Source of the DNA: Arachnopeziza araneosa
Lineage: Eukaryota; Ascomycota; Leotiomycetes; Helotiales; Arachnopezizaceae
Direction of reading: 5' to 3'
DNA length: 64,000 nucleotides
Assembly: GCA_003988855.1 (NCBI GenBank)
Contig: QYAI01000124.1
Span: forward strand, 84,685 to 148,684
Each line of letters starts with the position of its first letter. Within the stretch, counting starts at the first letter, position 1. Positions 31,680-42,676 of the stretch are shown in pieces. Under the pieces are notes generated by a model that had not been told where the DNA came from, searched no databases, and worked only from the letters and a program-made list of their open reading frames with translations. Position numbers and translations under genes: made by a program.

Positions 31680-33353
31680 ATGGCTGGCACAAGATCACCT
31701 AACGAAAAACCCCCAGGGAAGAACAAAAAGCAGGCTTTATTGCCGCCCGCCGTAGTGTTAGATAATGAGTCCTCTCGTGGAACAACAGGACTGCATTTCG
31801 TTGTGTCGATTGGAGAGGAGAAGCCTGACCGAGAGTTGCGCAAGCTCATTCGGAGTCATGTCATGTTGGGAAAAAACCGAGGCAAGGTATTCCCTACTCG
31901 AAAAAAGAAAACAAAGGAGGTGCATGAGCCGTTGTCGTCTAGTTCCAGTCTATCAGGGTCAAGTTCCTCAGACCTCGATGTGGATCTTGCCGAGTCTTCA
32001 GCCGCCTCTACCGCGACTTCTGACCCTATACCAGCTCCCACCCAAGTTATACCTCACAGCCTTGGGTCCGGTTTATCTACTATTAATTTTGCTGACGCTC
32101 TCGAGCCTGGGACAATCGAGGTCGTCCTTCAGCGTGAGTTGTCTCGGGATTGATGCTACCTACCATGCAGACTGCTCACACAATGTCAATACAGTGTCCT
32201 CTATCGCAAAGCAGATTCTATTCCCTTTAGAATCATGTATTTTCTTCGACAAGAGAGCCGAGAATTGGATAGCACCATTAGCGACCGATCCCGCCTTTCT
32301 CCATGCCAGGATTTTCATGTCAAGATTCTACTTCGAGTCGCTCGTATCGAAGAAACCAGCCGCCATGAGCCAACGTTCATTACCACACTTTGTCAAAACT
32401 ATCAAGTTGCTTCGTGAAAGAATGATGCATGATGGTGACGAGGCAAGGCTTTCAGACAGTACCGCCGCGGCCATCATGGTCCTCATCGTTCATGCACACG
32501 TGACAAGCGATTCTAAATCCGCCAAGCATCATATGCAAGGCCTTTACAAGATAATACTGTTAAGAGGAGGTGTGACGAGCTTCGGGAATAACACAAAGCT
32601 GTTAGTCGAAATACTTAGGTACGAATAAGCGTTTACAATGGTGTTGCATGCTGCAAAGTCCCTAACAGTGGCAGGAAAGATATCGGAATATCCCTCCACG
32701 GCGGCTCTAAGCCCATTTTCTTCAGCAACCCGTCTCACGATCATTTCCCACCATATCCAGATCTATCACCACTTGTTGAATTGACGAAATCCACCGCAAC
32801 GGAACATCACCTTACCTCAACCATTTTCCTACAGGAGCTAGACGATGAGTTATCCCAGGCCTGGAGAGTAATGTCAGATTTCAGCTCCATTATTAATTAT
32901 GCCGTCGCCTCTGAGCTACGAATCTCCACGGAAACACTTCTCAATACCATGACCTCGGTCGCTTATCGTCTCCTCGACATGCATTTCGAGAATGGTTCTA
33001 AGGACGAGGTGGTACGCATTGGCCTACTTGCTTTCTTGTCTGCTGTTTTCTTGCCGTGGAAGCAGCTAGGTATTTCTTATCCGCATCTCGCTTCTATGTT
33101 AAGAAGTTGCCTGGTTGGAACTGTGGTAGATGGAACGTCCGTGGAACTCATGCTCTGGCTCCTGATGGTTGGAGCAATGTCTGTTTTTGATAATACGGAT
33201 GGCCAATGGTTGAGGCCGCTCCTACGGGTTCATATTGAGTTGTGTGGTGTCAAAGATTGGTGCCAGATGCAAGAGCTGTTGAAGGAGTTTTTATGGATTG
33301 GGCTCGTGTATGATAAGCCTGGGAAGTGTATATATGATTCTGTGCTCTCTTGA
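31680..33353 (+). CDS. Fungal-specific regulator without a zinc cluster (Fungal_trans_2-like)
   Basis: Exons 31680-32133, 32195-32618 and 32675-33353 close in phase and give 518 residues. The N-terminus has FVVSIGEEKPDRELRKLIRS followed by HVMLGKNRGK. Many fungal proteins with a Fungal_trans_2-type domain but no DNA-binding cluster begin with such a segment. A basic patch (RKKKTK) and a Ser-rich linker follow. The rest is helical (FLSAVFLPWKQLGISYP, LLRVHIELCGVKDW) and resembles the regulator homology region. No Cys cluster is present, so DNA binding is uncertain; such proteins may act as co-regulators. It shares a promoter region with the SDR gene, which suggests common control. Confidence 0.75.
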
Positions 33354-33562
33354 TTGTGTATTTTTGGCTGGGTTTATTGTGCAACCTATCAGATTATGGT
33401 GGGGCTTAGCAGGAATACCGAAGCTGAGATAAAATCAGCAGTTATTTTACCATGGCATACGAAAATTTTAAAAAACAAAAATGCATCATTTGTAGCTGGC
33501 TATTCCCTCTATGAAATCTTCATATTATTAAGAGATAATCTAAGCTAAGAAATTTTGTTCGA

Positions 33563-36472
33563 TCAATGATGGAAAAAAGGCTCAGCCATCGCAGACCAAG
33601 GAAACCAACCCGAACAGCCCACGCACCATTCGTTCCCATCTCCACTAGATTTGGTACACTCGGAACTGTGAAATCTGCAGCGGCAAAGCTTTCCAAATGG
33701 CTCTTGATGGAGATGGTTGTTGCCTTGTGACAAAGTTGGTTTGGCAGAGTTACTGCTTCCATTCCTGGTTTCAGACGGAGCTGTGCTGCTCTCAAAGGTG
33801 ATAGGACGGTCTGTTTGGTTACTTAGTGGCTCAGGCGGAGTGAAGATAGGATTTATGAATGCTGGATTCGTGATAGTGTCAAATATATCTTCCATGGGGT
33901 AAGAAGATGAGGAGGGGTCATTGAAAGTTGGAAGTTGATTATCCTGCAGAGGCGCATTTGAAGAAACCTGAGCGGGGCATGAAATGTGAGATAGCTCAGG
34001 TCTCAGTAGGTGTGTTGAAGAGGTATGCGGTTGCGGTTGAGGAAGGATAGTCAACCTTTCACTTCCATGCGCGTCTTTTTGAGTACTTTTTGATTGTCCC
34101 TCGAATTGTGGTCCAGGAGTCAAGGTTGTCGTTGCAGCTGCATCTCGGTTACTCGAAGAGATTAACCCCGCAACCATTTCGCGAATCTCTTGTCTCTCGA
34201 CACTCTGTCGTTGTTCAAGAAGACCTTGAATTTGTGATGTCAGAGTTTGAGTACTTCTTTGTCGAATAAGTTCTGCTTCCTTCATAGCTTCCGAGAGAAC
34301 CTTGTTGTACGCATTTTGTGCGACGCGATCCTCCCATAACGGCCCAGGAATGAACAAACTCGGGTTTCTTTCTCGAAAACCGGCATGTAATTTATCAAAG
34401 AGACGCCACCACTTCTCTGACTCTGTGCCTCCTTTGTCTACTTTCAACATGGTAGAATCAAATTTGTGGACCTTGATAAGATGGTCACGTTTCAACCTGT
34501 CTACCGAGGGCCATGCTCCAAAGAAACAATTTGGAGAAGCTGGATCTTGGCCAGCAGCAAACTCGGTACAAATTAAATACCGGTTATACTGATCCGTATT
34601 CTTCTTCTTCCGTTTTGGATTTCCATCTCTGTAAGGCGCATCCTCGTCGGACGTGTCAATCAGTTCCGATCTACTTCTCTGGCGCCGATTGGTAGTGATT
34701 CTAGTAGCCTGAGAAACCGCAGAAGGCGTATTTGTACTGTGGGAGGTGGAATTTTCAGTTGAGGATAAAGCTTCAGGCGATTTCTGTCCAACATGATTGA
34801 CTGCATCTGAATGCAGATGTTGATAGAAATCATCAACTAGCCGCTCCACCAACTTGGACTTCGCTTTGTGGTCGATCAGAGGACCATCAAATTTAAGGCA
34901 GCCATTATTGGCATAATTTAGACCATTAAAAACACTTACAAAGTCCAAATACCAGCTGAAGAATATTTTATGAGCGAGACGATGACGACTGGCAGTCCGA
35001 ATGCCCTGTGGCAAAATATCCTCCCACGGTCTTGAATAGTGAGTAAACCACCATCCATGCGATGCACGCTTGACTATATGAGATGGCGGCTCTCCATTGG
35101 TGGGAGCAATTGATAATTCAAGGCTTAAATTAATAAGTTCTACTGCATCGAGCCTTAGAACAGGTGGCAAAATTTTGATGAAATTAACCCAGATCTTTTT
35201 CCTGGATATGTCAGAAATATTTTTCACTGTTTTAATGGAAACTAGAGGTGTTGTTCTGCTTGTATCACTGAAGTCGTTAGCAAGGAGCAGGTTGAGTATC
35301 GGAGATTAGCTCCAAACATACTTACGCTGTTGCAATTTCTGATCTCTAGGCATTAGTGACCTCTCCTGGATTTGGAGGTCGGATAATGTCGTCAATAGCT
35401 TCTTAGCATCGTGATGATGAAAAAAATCTACAACTTGATTGTCGTTGAGTTTTTCTGTTGTTGATCTAAGATTCTCTCTCAATCTTGTCGGATGCAGATT
35501 GGGACTGCATGATTTTATACCTAAAGTGCCAGCGGGGCTTTTGTCGGAATCGAGAGGTGAGAGGCAGCCTAGAAGCTTTTCTGTGGAAGGCATGAAATCC
35601 TTAGGCGGAGAGTACGTTGAATCATTCCATATGGAAGCCCGGTCAACTCTCGGTTCGGATTCATCTAGGTCGGATTGCTCGGAGCTTGACAGTTCAGAGT
35701 CTCTCTCATGTTTAATGACTCTTTCTTCCTTGATGTATTCCTTCCGCCTATGCGTCCCCCTCATCCTCATCAGTATTGGTCGTAAACCCAAAACTTGTTG
35801 TACTTGGGTACTTGTAACTTTTCCAGGATGGTTTTCCGGGTCGGAAACCGGAAAAGTTGCGGAGTTGGTCCTAGTTCGCCAAATGAAGTTTTCGTGGAGG
35901 GATCCTACATCTCCGGAGTGTTCTTGTTCCAATATTTCTGTCAGTTTGATAACTGAGCTTTCCCCATTTTCTGGATTGTTGATCTTCTCATAAAGATTGA
36001 AGCATAACCTATATTTTCCTTCGTGCTTAACAGACAGGTTAGGAAAGGTGAAGTGGGTAGCCCGGATGGGGTGATCTAGGTAGTCAGCGCAGGAGACTAG
36101 ATACCCTGTAAGAACAGGCACAATGTAATTGCTATCTAAAGATGAGATGATCGGGCGTCTATGGGTTAACGCTACTTCGAGTATAGCAGATAATATGAAT
36201 GTTGATGTGTAAGAGATGGTAATATCGACTTGGCGGTCACCTTTGCGTTCGTAGACAAGAAGTTGAACAATAGGTGGCGGATCTACAGGACGATGGTTGA
36301 CGGCGAATATGCTATCAGTTATGCAAGTGCGACCTTCCTCGGGTTGTTGAATGATAATGAGAACATAGGTCAGTTCCTGGTTGCTTACGGTTGTTCGAGT
36401 GAACAATGTGCCGTACTGAAGAAGGGTCTCGAAAGCGGAGGCGTCCAGGCCCTCCTTAACATCGTCTGACAT
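33563..36472 (-). CDS. Velvet-domain protein, apparently fused to a long C-terminal region with a zinc-finger-like motif
   Basis: The 5' part (36472 to 35326) holds a velvet domain of the VosA/VelC type: YVLIIIQQPEEGRTC, HRPVDPPPIVQL, VPVLTGYLVSCADYLDHP, and FPNLSVKHEGKYRLCFNLYE. Velvet factors bind DNA and control development and secondary metabolism. A GTAAGT donor after 35326 joins to a 555-codon open part (35241-33563) if the acceptor CTCTAG at 35243-35242 is used. This closes to 941 residues. The nearer acceptor TTCAG after TGCTAAC would give a stop soon after. The C-terminal part has no ATG near its start, which supports a join. It carries YLICTEFAAG...SPNCFF...RDHLIKVH, a degenerate C2H2-like segment, and a coiled coil. 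Two genes remain possible. Confidence 0.65.
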
Positions 36473-37110
36473 AGCGTGGCCGCGTTGCTGAGTCGCTTAA
36501 AGATAGAAGGAGCGCATACTCTTAAGCTGGTCCTGTTCTGGGGTTTCCTAGCGATGATATGGGTTCTCGTACAGTGTCTTATAGCCTCGTCATTGAGATG
36601 GGGTCAATAAAGTTCCGATTTTTGGAGGAGGCGTGTTTAGAATCTTGATGATCAACCTTCAGATAGCATAAATATTCGGCGAGGCAGCGAAAAAGAAAGT
36701 GATAATTTAAGAAGGTAGCGTTGCTTTTTCCTATTCACGGAATTTCCTGACTGCGCTTGAATCACGTGATTTAAACACGAGCATTCGTGGATCGAGTGGA
36801 ACTTGAGGCTTTCCAAAGAGATAGTCACGAAAAATCGAGAGTGAGAGTCTCGAATCCGCATTGAAAATGCGTAATATCATTATATAGGACAGAATATTCA
36901 TGGTTGTATTGTGATCTTGCTATGATGTCTTGTGTCAAGATACGCAAATTCATGGGGATATCGATTGTGGGCTTAATCAGGCTTGAAAGTACTCAAGAAA
37001 TTGCTCAACTCAAGATATATATAAAGGCGTATATCTCCAATACTAGCAATTCAGTCGATCAAAACAGAACTTGTCAAAACTTGTCGTATTTGGCTTACTT
37101 GAAATTCCGA
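36473..37110. promoter_or_regulatory. Upstream region of the velvet gene and of a small + strand frame
   Basis: ATCACGTGATTT, a palindromic CACGTG site, is at 36763. A TATATATAAA box lies at about 37015, some 95 bp before the ATG at 37111. No gene was seen within it. Confidence 0.45.
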
Positions 37111-37482
37111 ATGTCGAAGATCATCTCACATCATCCTCTTCCCGCGAGCATTGAGTCGCACGGTCGAGCAAACGCAAACATCAACCAGCAGTCCGTGGGG
37201 ATTAGCACAGATGTTGATAGTGATCTCAACGAATCCGAAAACACCTGCAACGCCAATGATCTAAACGGTGCTTCCGAGTCTCCGAAAGCCATCGTCAATC
37301 CTCTTCCTTCCAATCAGTCTCCACTATCGCTCAACGCCACAAATCTTTCTCAATTACGACAAAGACCGACACAATGTGAATTCTGGGCTTGCAAAATTGA
37401 ACGCCACGAGTTTATTGCATATCGATTATCTTCAACTCAATTGCGAAGTTCGCTACCCGTGCTTCTTCATGAGATAATTTAG
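37111..37482 (+). CDS. Small hypothetical protein (doubtful)
   Basis: A frame of 123 codons from the ATG at 37111 (MSKIISHHPLPASIESHGRA), rich in Ser, Asn and Glu and without a domain I recognise. A TATA-like box about 95 bp upstream supports transcription. Its 3' end may be wrong: sequence beyond the stop stays open in another frame (MEWLQEFDTGLKTNEFYLLQ), so an unseen intron or a frameshift is possible. Confidence 0.3.
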   Translation: MSKIISHHPLPASIESHGRANANINQQSVGISTDVDSDLNESENTCNANDLNGASESPKAIVNPLPSNQSPLSLNATNLSQLRQRPTQCEFWACKIERHEFIAYRLSSTQLRSSLPVLLHEII

Positions 37483-37775
37483 GGGTTGACCGAGGTCGTC
37501 ATTTCATCAGGCCTTGTCTCATGGAGTGGCTTCAGGAGTTTGATACTGGGTTGAAGACCAACGAATTCTACCTGTTGCAAGAGATGAGTGATCGTACTTG
37601 AAACAGATTATGGAGCTTGAAGAGTAGGGAGTTTTTGAGAATGTTGGATGCTTACATTATTCTGGAAGTATGGGAAGAATTCTTGTAACAATAAATGTTG
37701 AGACGAGTTCCAGGCTCTTTGTTCAAACTGCCGTCATAATCCGTATCCACAGGAAACTATTAATTTATCTAAACG

Positions 37776-39422
37776 CTAACTATATCTTTCAAACATGTAC
37801 CCCTTCCGATATATAGGGTGCCTAGCCCGCCCAGAATTTGGAAAGTATGTTTCGAGACCGCGACATAACAGATCTAGATTCTCCCTCCGGTAAACATCAA
37901 CGTGATTTGAAATGCTCAATGATTCAACGCTGACACAAGCCCATTCCTTGCGAGGACGTTTCTCCAGAGTCAAGCCGTCAACAGTCCCGATGCTAACCTC
38001 CTTGAGTTTGGGAAGCATACTACAAAAAGCCGCGAGATGATGTAAAGAAACCCTTTCGTAAATAATATCAGGTTCGTATGCTGTACTGATATAGAACTCT
38101 GAATGACCGAGCAAAAGTGTTTCGAGGGCAGGGAGCCCAGCGGTGATAGATCGGTATAGGTTGAGATCTAGAATATCTAGAAAGTTCGGTGCTACGCTCA
38201 AACGGAGGATTCTCAGGTGGGGAAGCGGTAGGAGCATGGTCATGCTCGATCTTAAGTCTACCGGTCGGATCTGTGGGCGAGGTCGATGCCCACATTCTCG
38301 GCAGTGGGGAAACCATCCTCCGCCCGCCAGTGCCAATTCCTTCAAGCCCCCCAGCCGGCAGCTAGTGTTTGCGGCAGATACAACGTCCAAAAACTTTCTC
38401 CCAGTGATTTCGATTGGAAATTTAATATTGAGAAGACTCAGTCCGGCATTATCGAGACCATTGAAAAAGACGGTTGGGGATCGTCTCCCACAATTAGTTG
38501 AGGCACGCAAACTACTGTTATGTGAAGGTTGATTGCTCTGACAAGTCCAGCTGCTCGTAGTTATATTGACACACGACTGATCGCATTGTTGTGGTTCAAA
38601 TGCAGTTAAATTCAACCAAAGCTTCTTGAGCGCAGGTAAATACCTGTTCTTGACAGCCGTGATTTCGGGGGTATACCAGTTCCGGGTTAAGCTAAGAGTC
38701 AGATTTTCCAACGTAGATTTACGGAAAATCATCTCAAGTGGAAGGGAAAATTGGTTGTATTGTGGCCAATGACAACGTATTCGAGGGTCGAGTCGCAAGT
38801 GTTTGAGTGGTGACTGTCGTATTAAGGCTAGTAGATGAGCCTCGTGATCTCGCACCGATAGGGATTCCAATTTTGGAGTATAATGTAGCCCATCTAACAG
38901 TTTAAGTGTAATACTAGGGGTTCGTCTGTATTGAATGAATCTGATATGTATCTGGGTCAGATTTGAGCCAGGTACTCCAATGAGCGGCACCAGAAGTCTC
39001 TCATCCACATTCGAAATGCGAAGACGTCGAAGGTTTGTCAATGACTCTGATAGTGGCCGTAGCTCAAATAATTCTCCCCAAAACTCTTCCCATGTTTTCT
39101 TACTTGATTTGCTCTTGGGCTTAGCCTGGAATTGCTGCGGTAAAACAATCGCAGTCTCACTTTCTAAGAATATATTCTGGATCTTTGGGACGTAAAAGTC
39201 ATACAATCGAAGGTCTTTGTTTTGAAGTTTTCGATATCGATATTGGAAGTTCTCCGGGAGACAAGATAATATGGGTGACAAAGAGTATATTGTTCTCCAT
39301 AGTTCGTTAGTCGCAGCGTGAAAGAATGCTTTACAAGTTCGGGCAAGCCGAGCAAGATCATGAGGCTCAAGAGATTTGAAGATCAAGTATTGAATGTCTT
39401 CGAGTAACAGTAAGGGATGCAT
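37776..39422 (-). CDS. F-box protein with leucine-rich C-terminus
   Basis: Single exon, 548 residues. The F-box is at the N-terminus (LEDIQYLIFKSLEPHDLARL, followed by ARTCKAFFHAATNELW), so the protein is expected to bind Skp1 and bring substrates to an SCF ubiquitin ligase. The rest has irregular leucine-rich segments (LTNLRRLRISNVDE, PKLESLSVRDHE, LENLTLSLTRN, LPALKKLWLNL, LPHLRILRLSVAP, LPALETLLLGHS, LPKLKEVSIGTV) that would form the substrate-binding surface. A CXXC/HC pair (HCRECGH) lies near the C-terminal third. The frame is intact and the length normal. The substrate cannot be told. Such genes are numerous and variable in filamentous ascomycetes. Confidence 0.88.
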   Translation of the reverse strand: MHPLLLLEDIQYLIFKSLEPHDLARLARTCKAFFHAATNELWRTIYSLSPILSCLPENFQYRYRKLQNKDLRLYDFYVPKIQNIFLESETAIVLPQQFQAKPKSKSSKKTWEEFWGELFELRPLSESLTNLRRLRISNVDERLLVPLIGVPGSNLTQIHIRFIQYRRTPSITLKLLDGLHYTPKLESLSVRDHEAHLLALIRQSPLKHLRLDPRIRCHWPQYNQFSLPLEMIFRKSTLENLTLSLTRNWYTPEITAVKNRYLPALKKLWLNLTAFEPQQCDQSCVNITTSSWTCQSNQPSHNSSLRASTNCGRRSPTVFFNGLDNAGLSLLNIKFPIEITGRKFLDVVSAANTSCRLGGLKELALAGGGWFPHCRECGHRPRPQIRPVDLRSSMTMLLPLPHLRILRLSVAPNFLDILDLNLYRSITAGLPALETLLLGHSEFYISTAYEPDIIYERVSLHHLAAFCSMLPKLKEVSIGTVDGLTLEKRPRKEWACVSVESLSISNHVDVYRRENLDLLCRGLETYFPNSGRARHPIYRKGYMFERYS

Positions 39423-39946
39423 TTTGCCAGCTAACTTATGATGAGAAATATTTAGTTGCTATTAGGGGAATGGTGAGATTTTATGTTGTTGTATGAGTCA
39501 TTATCATCAGTGTTGCAATGGCTGCGCCGCAATTTAATCACGTGCGTGGGAAGAAGAGTTTTGATGTTCCTGTCATTTAAGCGAAGTGCACACTTTGCTG
39601 CAGCAGAGTTTTGTATCCTTTCCCTTATAGACAGATAATATCGGAATCTGAGAGTTAAACCGGGTAAAAGATCGGCAAGTCTTAGCTAGGTTAGCGATGT
39701 TACTGCTATTTAGACATTCCTTAGTATCTATTTGGGTACGATTAGAATGGCAACAAACTTTCATAACTTCCTGCTCGCATAAACCAGCCACAACTAACGT
39801 AAGTAGTATAGCTTCGGAAGGATATCTTGCCGACTCTATATTATGTAATCGAGTTTTTTTCTTCCAAGTACTTTCTAGTGTATTTTATAGTATAGCTAGA
39901 TTTTTGTAAAATAATAAGTAAATAGTAATAAAGATTTAAAACAATT
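39423..39946. other. Intergenic, AT-rich
   Basis: AATCACGTGCGTGG at 39536 may be a regulatory site for the F-box gene. No gene was seen. Confidence 0.4.
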
Positions 39947-39982
39947 ATGTATTCTTTATATTTTTATTATTCTGTTCAATCC

Positions 39983-41051
39983 ATCCAACCATCAACCATT
40001 ATCACACTTTCATCTAATGTTATCACGTTTTCGCCTTCCCAATATCCTCAAAATGGCGTCCCTACCAGCTCAACTACTTCGTCAAGCACGCTTGTCCCTG
40101 TTTTCTTTACAACTAAACCTCCTGTTACTATACAGCCTATGCCAACAATTTCCATAACCAGTCCACCACCATATGTTCCTCAGGTAACATACTCTAGCGG
40201 CAAACCACATCCAACCTGTAGTCACGCCCTTGGTTGTGGCTCAAACAACTGTGGTCTGTTTGGGTGCGGGCATCAATGCGGAATTTTTGGCTGCGATGGC
40301 GGTTGCGGCATCTTTGGCTGTGGCGGAGGCTTTGGGCTTTTTGGATGCAGTGGGACCTGTGAATTTCTTCTGGGCTGCACAACTCCCAATTGCGGGCACG
40401 GCAATGACAATCTAGAGCAAGAATCATCGACCTGTATCTCGACCACCTATTCTGACTGCTCAACAATATGCTCTACGGCACCATCAACTTGCGTTTCGAC
40501 ATGCACAAGCTATACTGGATGCGAAGCAACTGCTACATCTGGCTTATATATGGCATGACGACCATCACTGGAGAAGCTCCTTTTGTTTTCGTAAACTTGG
40601 AAGCGGGTTGGATTACAAGTACTCCTGCGGCTAGCGCTGTCAGCTCTGTTGAATCTGTTTGGAGTTCGATGTTGCTTTCGACATACCGTCCAGGAGCAGT
40701 CAGTATAAATTATACATCAATGGCAAGCGGTCCCAGCAGCAGCCTACCACCAGCAGTAAACTTCCTACTACTACACCTCCTACAACCACAAAAACTCCGA
40801 CTCCACCGGCAACTCCATCAGCTGCATGCTCAGCAATAGCGAACCTCGTAGACACAGACGTTTATATATGGACTAGTTATGTTGCTAATAATGGTTTTAA
40901 CCTCAAGATGGATGAGACTGACGATTGTCCTGGTCTTGCTTCTGGCCATACGTGGGTCGCAAATCAGGAGTTTACATTTAATCTCCTGATCACTCACCTC
41001 CAAGTCCTAATATGTGTTCAGAAGGCAATTCTTGCGGCTGGGGGCCCTTAG
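39983..41051 (+). pseudogene. Orphan Cys/Gly-rich tail of a GH18 (killer-toxin-like) chitinase, frameshifted
   Basis: The first frame (to 40558) has a Ser/Thr/Pro-rich stretch and then repeated Cys-Gly units (CGLFGCGHQCGIFGCDGG and like units, about five copies). A Cys-rich part CISTTYSDCSTICSTAPSTC follows. Such units are known from C-terminal regions of large fungal chitinases resembling the yeast killer toxin alpha subunit. The similarity then moves to a second frame (TGEAPFVFVNLEAGWITSTP, from about 40560) and a third (from about 40660, SRSSQYKLYINGKR and a Thr/Pro linker, to 41051). No GH18, LysM or chitin-binding domain lies upstream. It is therefore truncated at the 5' side and broken by two shifts. 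Confidence 0.6.
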
Positions 41052-41703
41052 AATACCCCTCAGTGTAAGTCCGTTCCTGCGAGAAAGCCGCCTAAACGGC
41101 GGGAGCTTGATGAGACTTGGTTTAAAAATGATGCGAAGCTTTAAAGGTGGGCTTAAGGTGTGTTAAGCACTTAGTATTTACTACTTGCGGAGCCTTACTG
41201 TAGTCCATTGTAGAAAAAAAAATCTGATATCTTGCTGTCAAATTTTAAACAATCTCGATTTATAGACTTACTATTTGCACCGAGCTCTGTAACTCTGTCT
41301 AACCCTAGGACTGCTTCTCAAGTCTGCCTTCGCGTTAGACAATGAAATTAGCTTGTAGTAGCAGGTACAAATGAGTGCAAGCCCTAGTGCACATTTGCCA
41401 TCAAGTCTCGAAAGTAGCTTGTGTTAGAAACACCAAGAAGACTTTATTGAGACCTAGTTGAAAATGGAAGTAACCAGATAATTGAATTACAAGGATAGAA
41501 AGCACATGACCTTACTCCGTACCTCAAATTACAGGCTCTCAGAATCTCCAACCTACCTATATAAAGTTCGCTCAAGCCCACTTCGCTTGATGAATCCCAT
41601 TTCTCTGTCCAACATTATCCTCCAACATCCGCCTCACCCTTTACTAAATCTCAGAAAGCGAAACCCCCAATAACAACCCAGAAACATCTAATATACCACC
41701 ATC
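41052..41703. other. Intergenic, nothing seen
   Basis: AT-rich. TATATAAAG at about 41558 may be a TATA box for the gene at 41704. Confidence 0.4.
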
Positions 41704-42676
41704 ATGGCAGAATGGCCGCTATACGTCATTGTTCTCACGCGAATCCCATTCCCCTCCAAACAACTCTTCCCCTCAACCCAAGAAATCTCCGAGATAGGCA
41801 AAGATGAAGATTCCGAAGAAGGAATGATTTGGAATGAGGGATCCACTGTTCTTTCGAACGCTCCAGGGTTGAAAGCTAAGTCTGTAGCAAGGATTAGTGA
41901 GGAACCTGAATAAATTTTATTGTTTACTAGTAGCTTGCCCTTTTCACATATGCATCTCCGTTTTCGTTGATTTGCGCTTAGTTGGAAGGAGACTAAAAGT
42001 TATCTTCAGCATGGGAATCTCAAAACGCATATACAGCATTTTTGCAATCCTCTGCATTCTCAACCTACATCCGCTCCATCTCACTATTTGGTTCTCCTTC
42101 TCCACCACAACTCATAGAGTTCCGTCCTCATCGAGGAGCTCCAGATTTTGGTCCCAAAGCACATAACACCATTTCCATTGGAACCGTCTACTTCCCCCTG
42201 CCAAGTCAGGTAAACTCGAAAATGCACGGTTTTCAATACCGAGTTTCTTCCTTGTTGGCGGTAGGGGCGGACCTAGCGATGGGAGGGTGTTACTCAGTCC
42301 AGCGTGGAGATCTTGGATTTTGAATGATGATGAGGAGGTGTTTCAGAGGAAGGATGTAGAGAGCTTAGTGATTCTGCGTTGGTGGAATGGGTTTGACGGC
42401 GAAAAAACGTTGCTTAATAGCATATATCCGAAATCACATGAGAAGTTTGTGAATGCTAATGGAGTAGAGTATCTTGAAGAGGTTGAGGGCTTAACTAATG
42501 TAGAGAGGTGGAATGAGGGGTTGACGAGAGCGGGGGCCTTGGGCTGGAGAGATGAGCATTGTTATGTTACGTATTTCCCGGAGCCGAAGTGGAGTTTTGT
42601 TAAATCGAGAAAGGAGACGGCGGAAAGGAGGAAGGCGGCGGCAGCTGTTGATACTGATGTTGATGAATTGGCTTAG
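41704..42676 (+). pseudogene. Two-exon gene of unknown family with a frameshift
   Basis: Exon 1 is 41704-41896 (MAEWPLYVIVLTRIPFPSKQ), with a GTGAGG donor. Exon 2 begins at 42010 in matching phase and reads WESQNAYTAFLQSSAFSTYI and GAPDFGPKAHNTISIGTVYF. The frame must change between about 42195 and 42215 to continue into FSIPSFFLVGGRGGPSDGRV, DVESLVILRWWNG and the end at 42676. The VIVLTRI start and the W...AYxAFLQS helix recall dimeric alpha/beta-barrel (ABM-like) proteins, but I am not sure. One missing or extra base, real or from the assembly, explains the break; all else looks like a normal gene. Confidence 0.55.
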
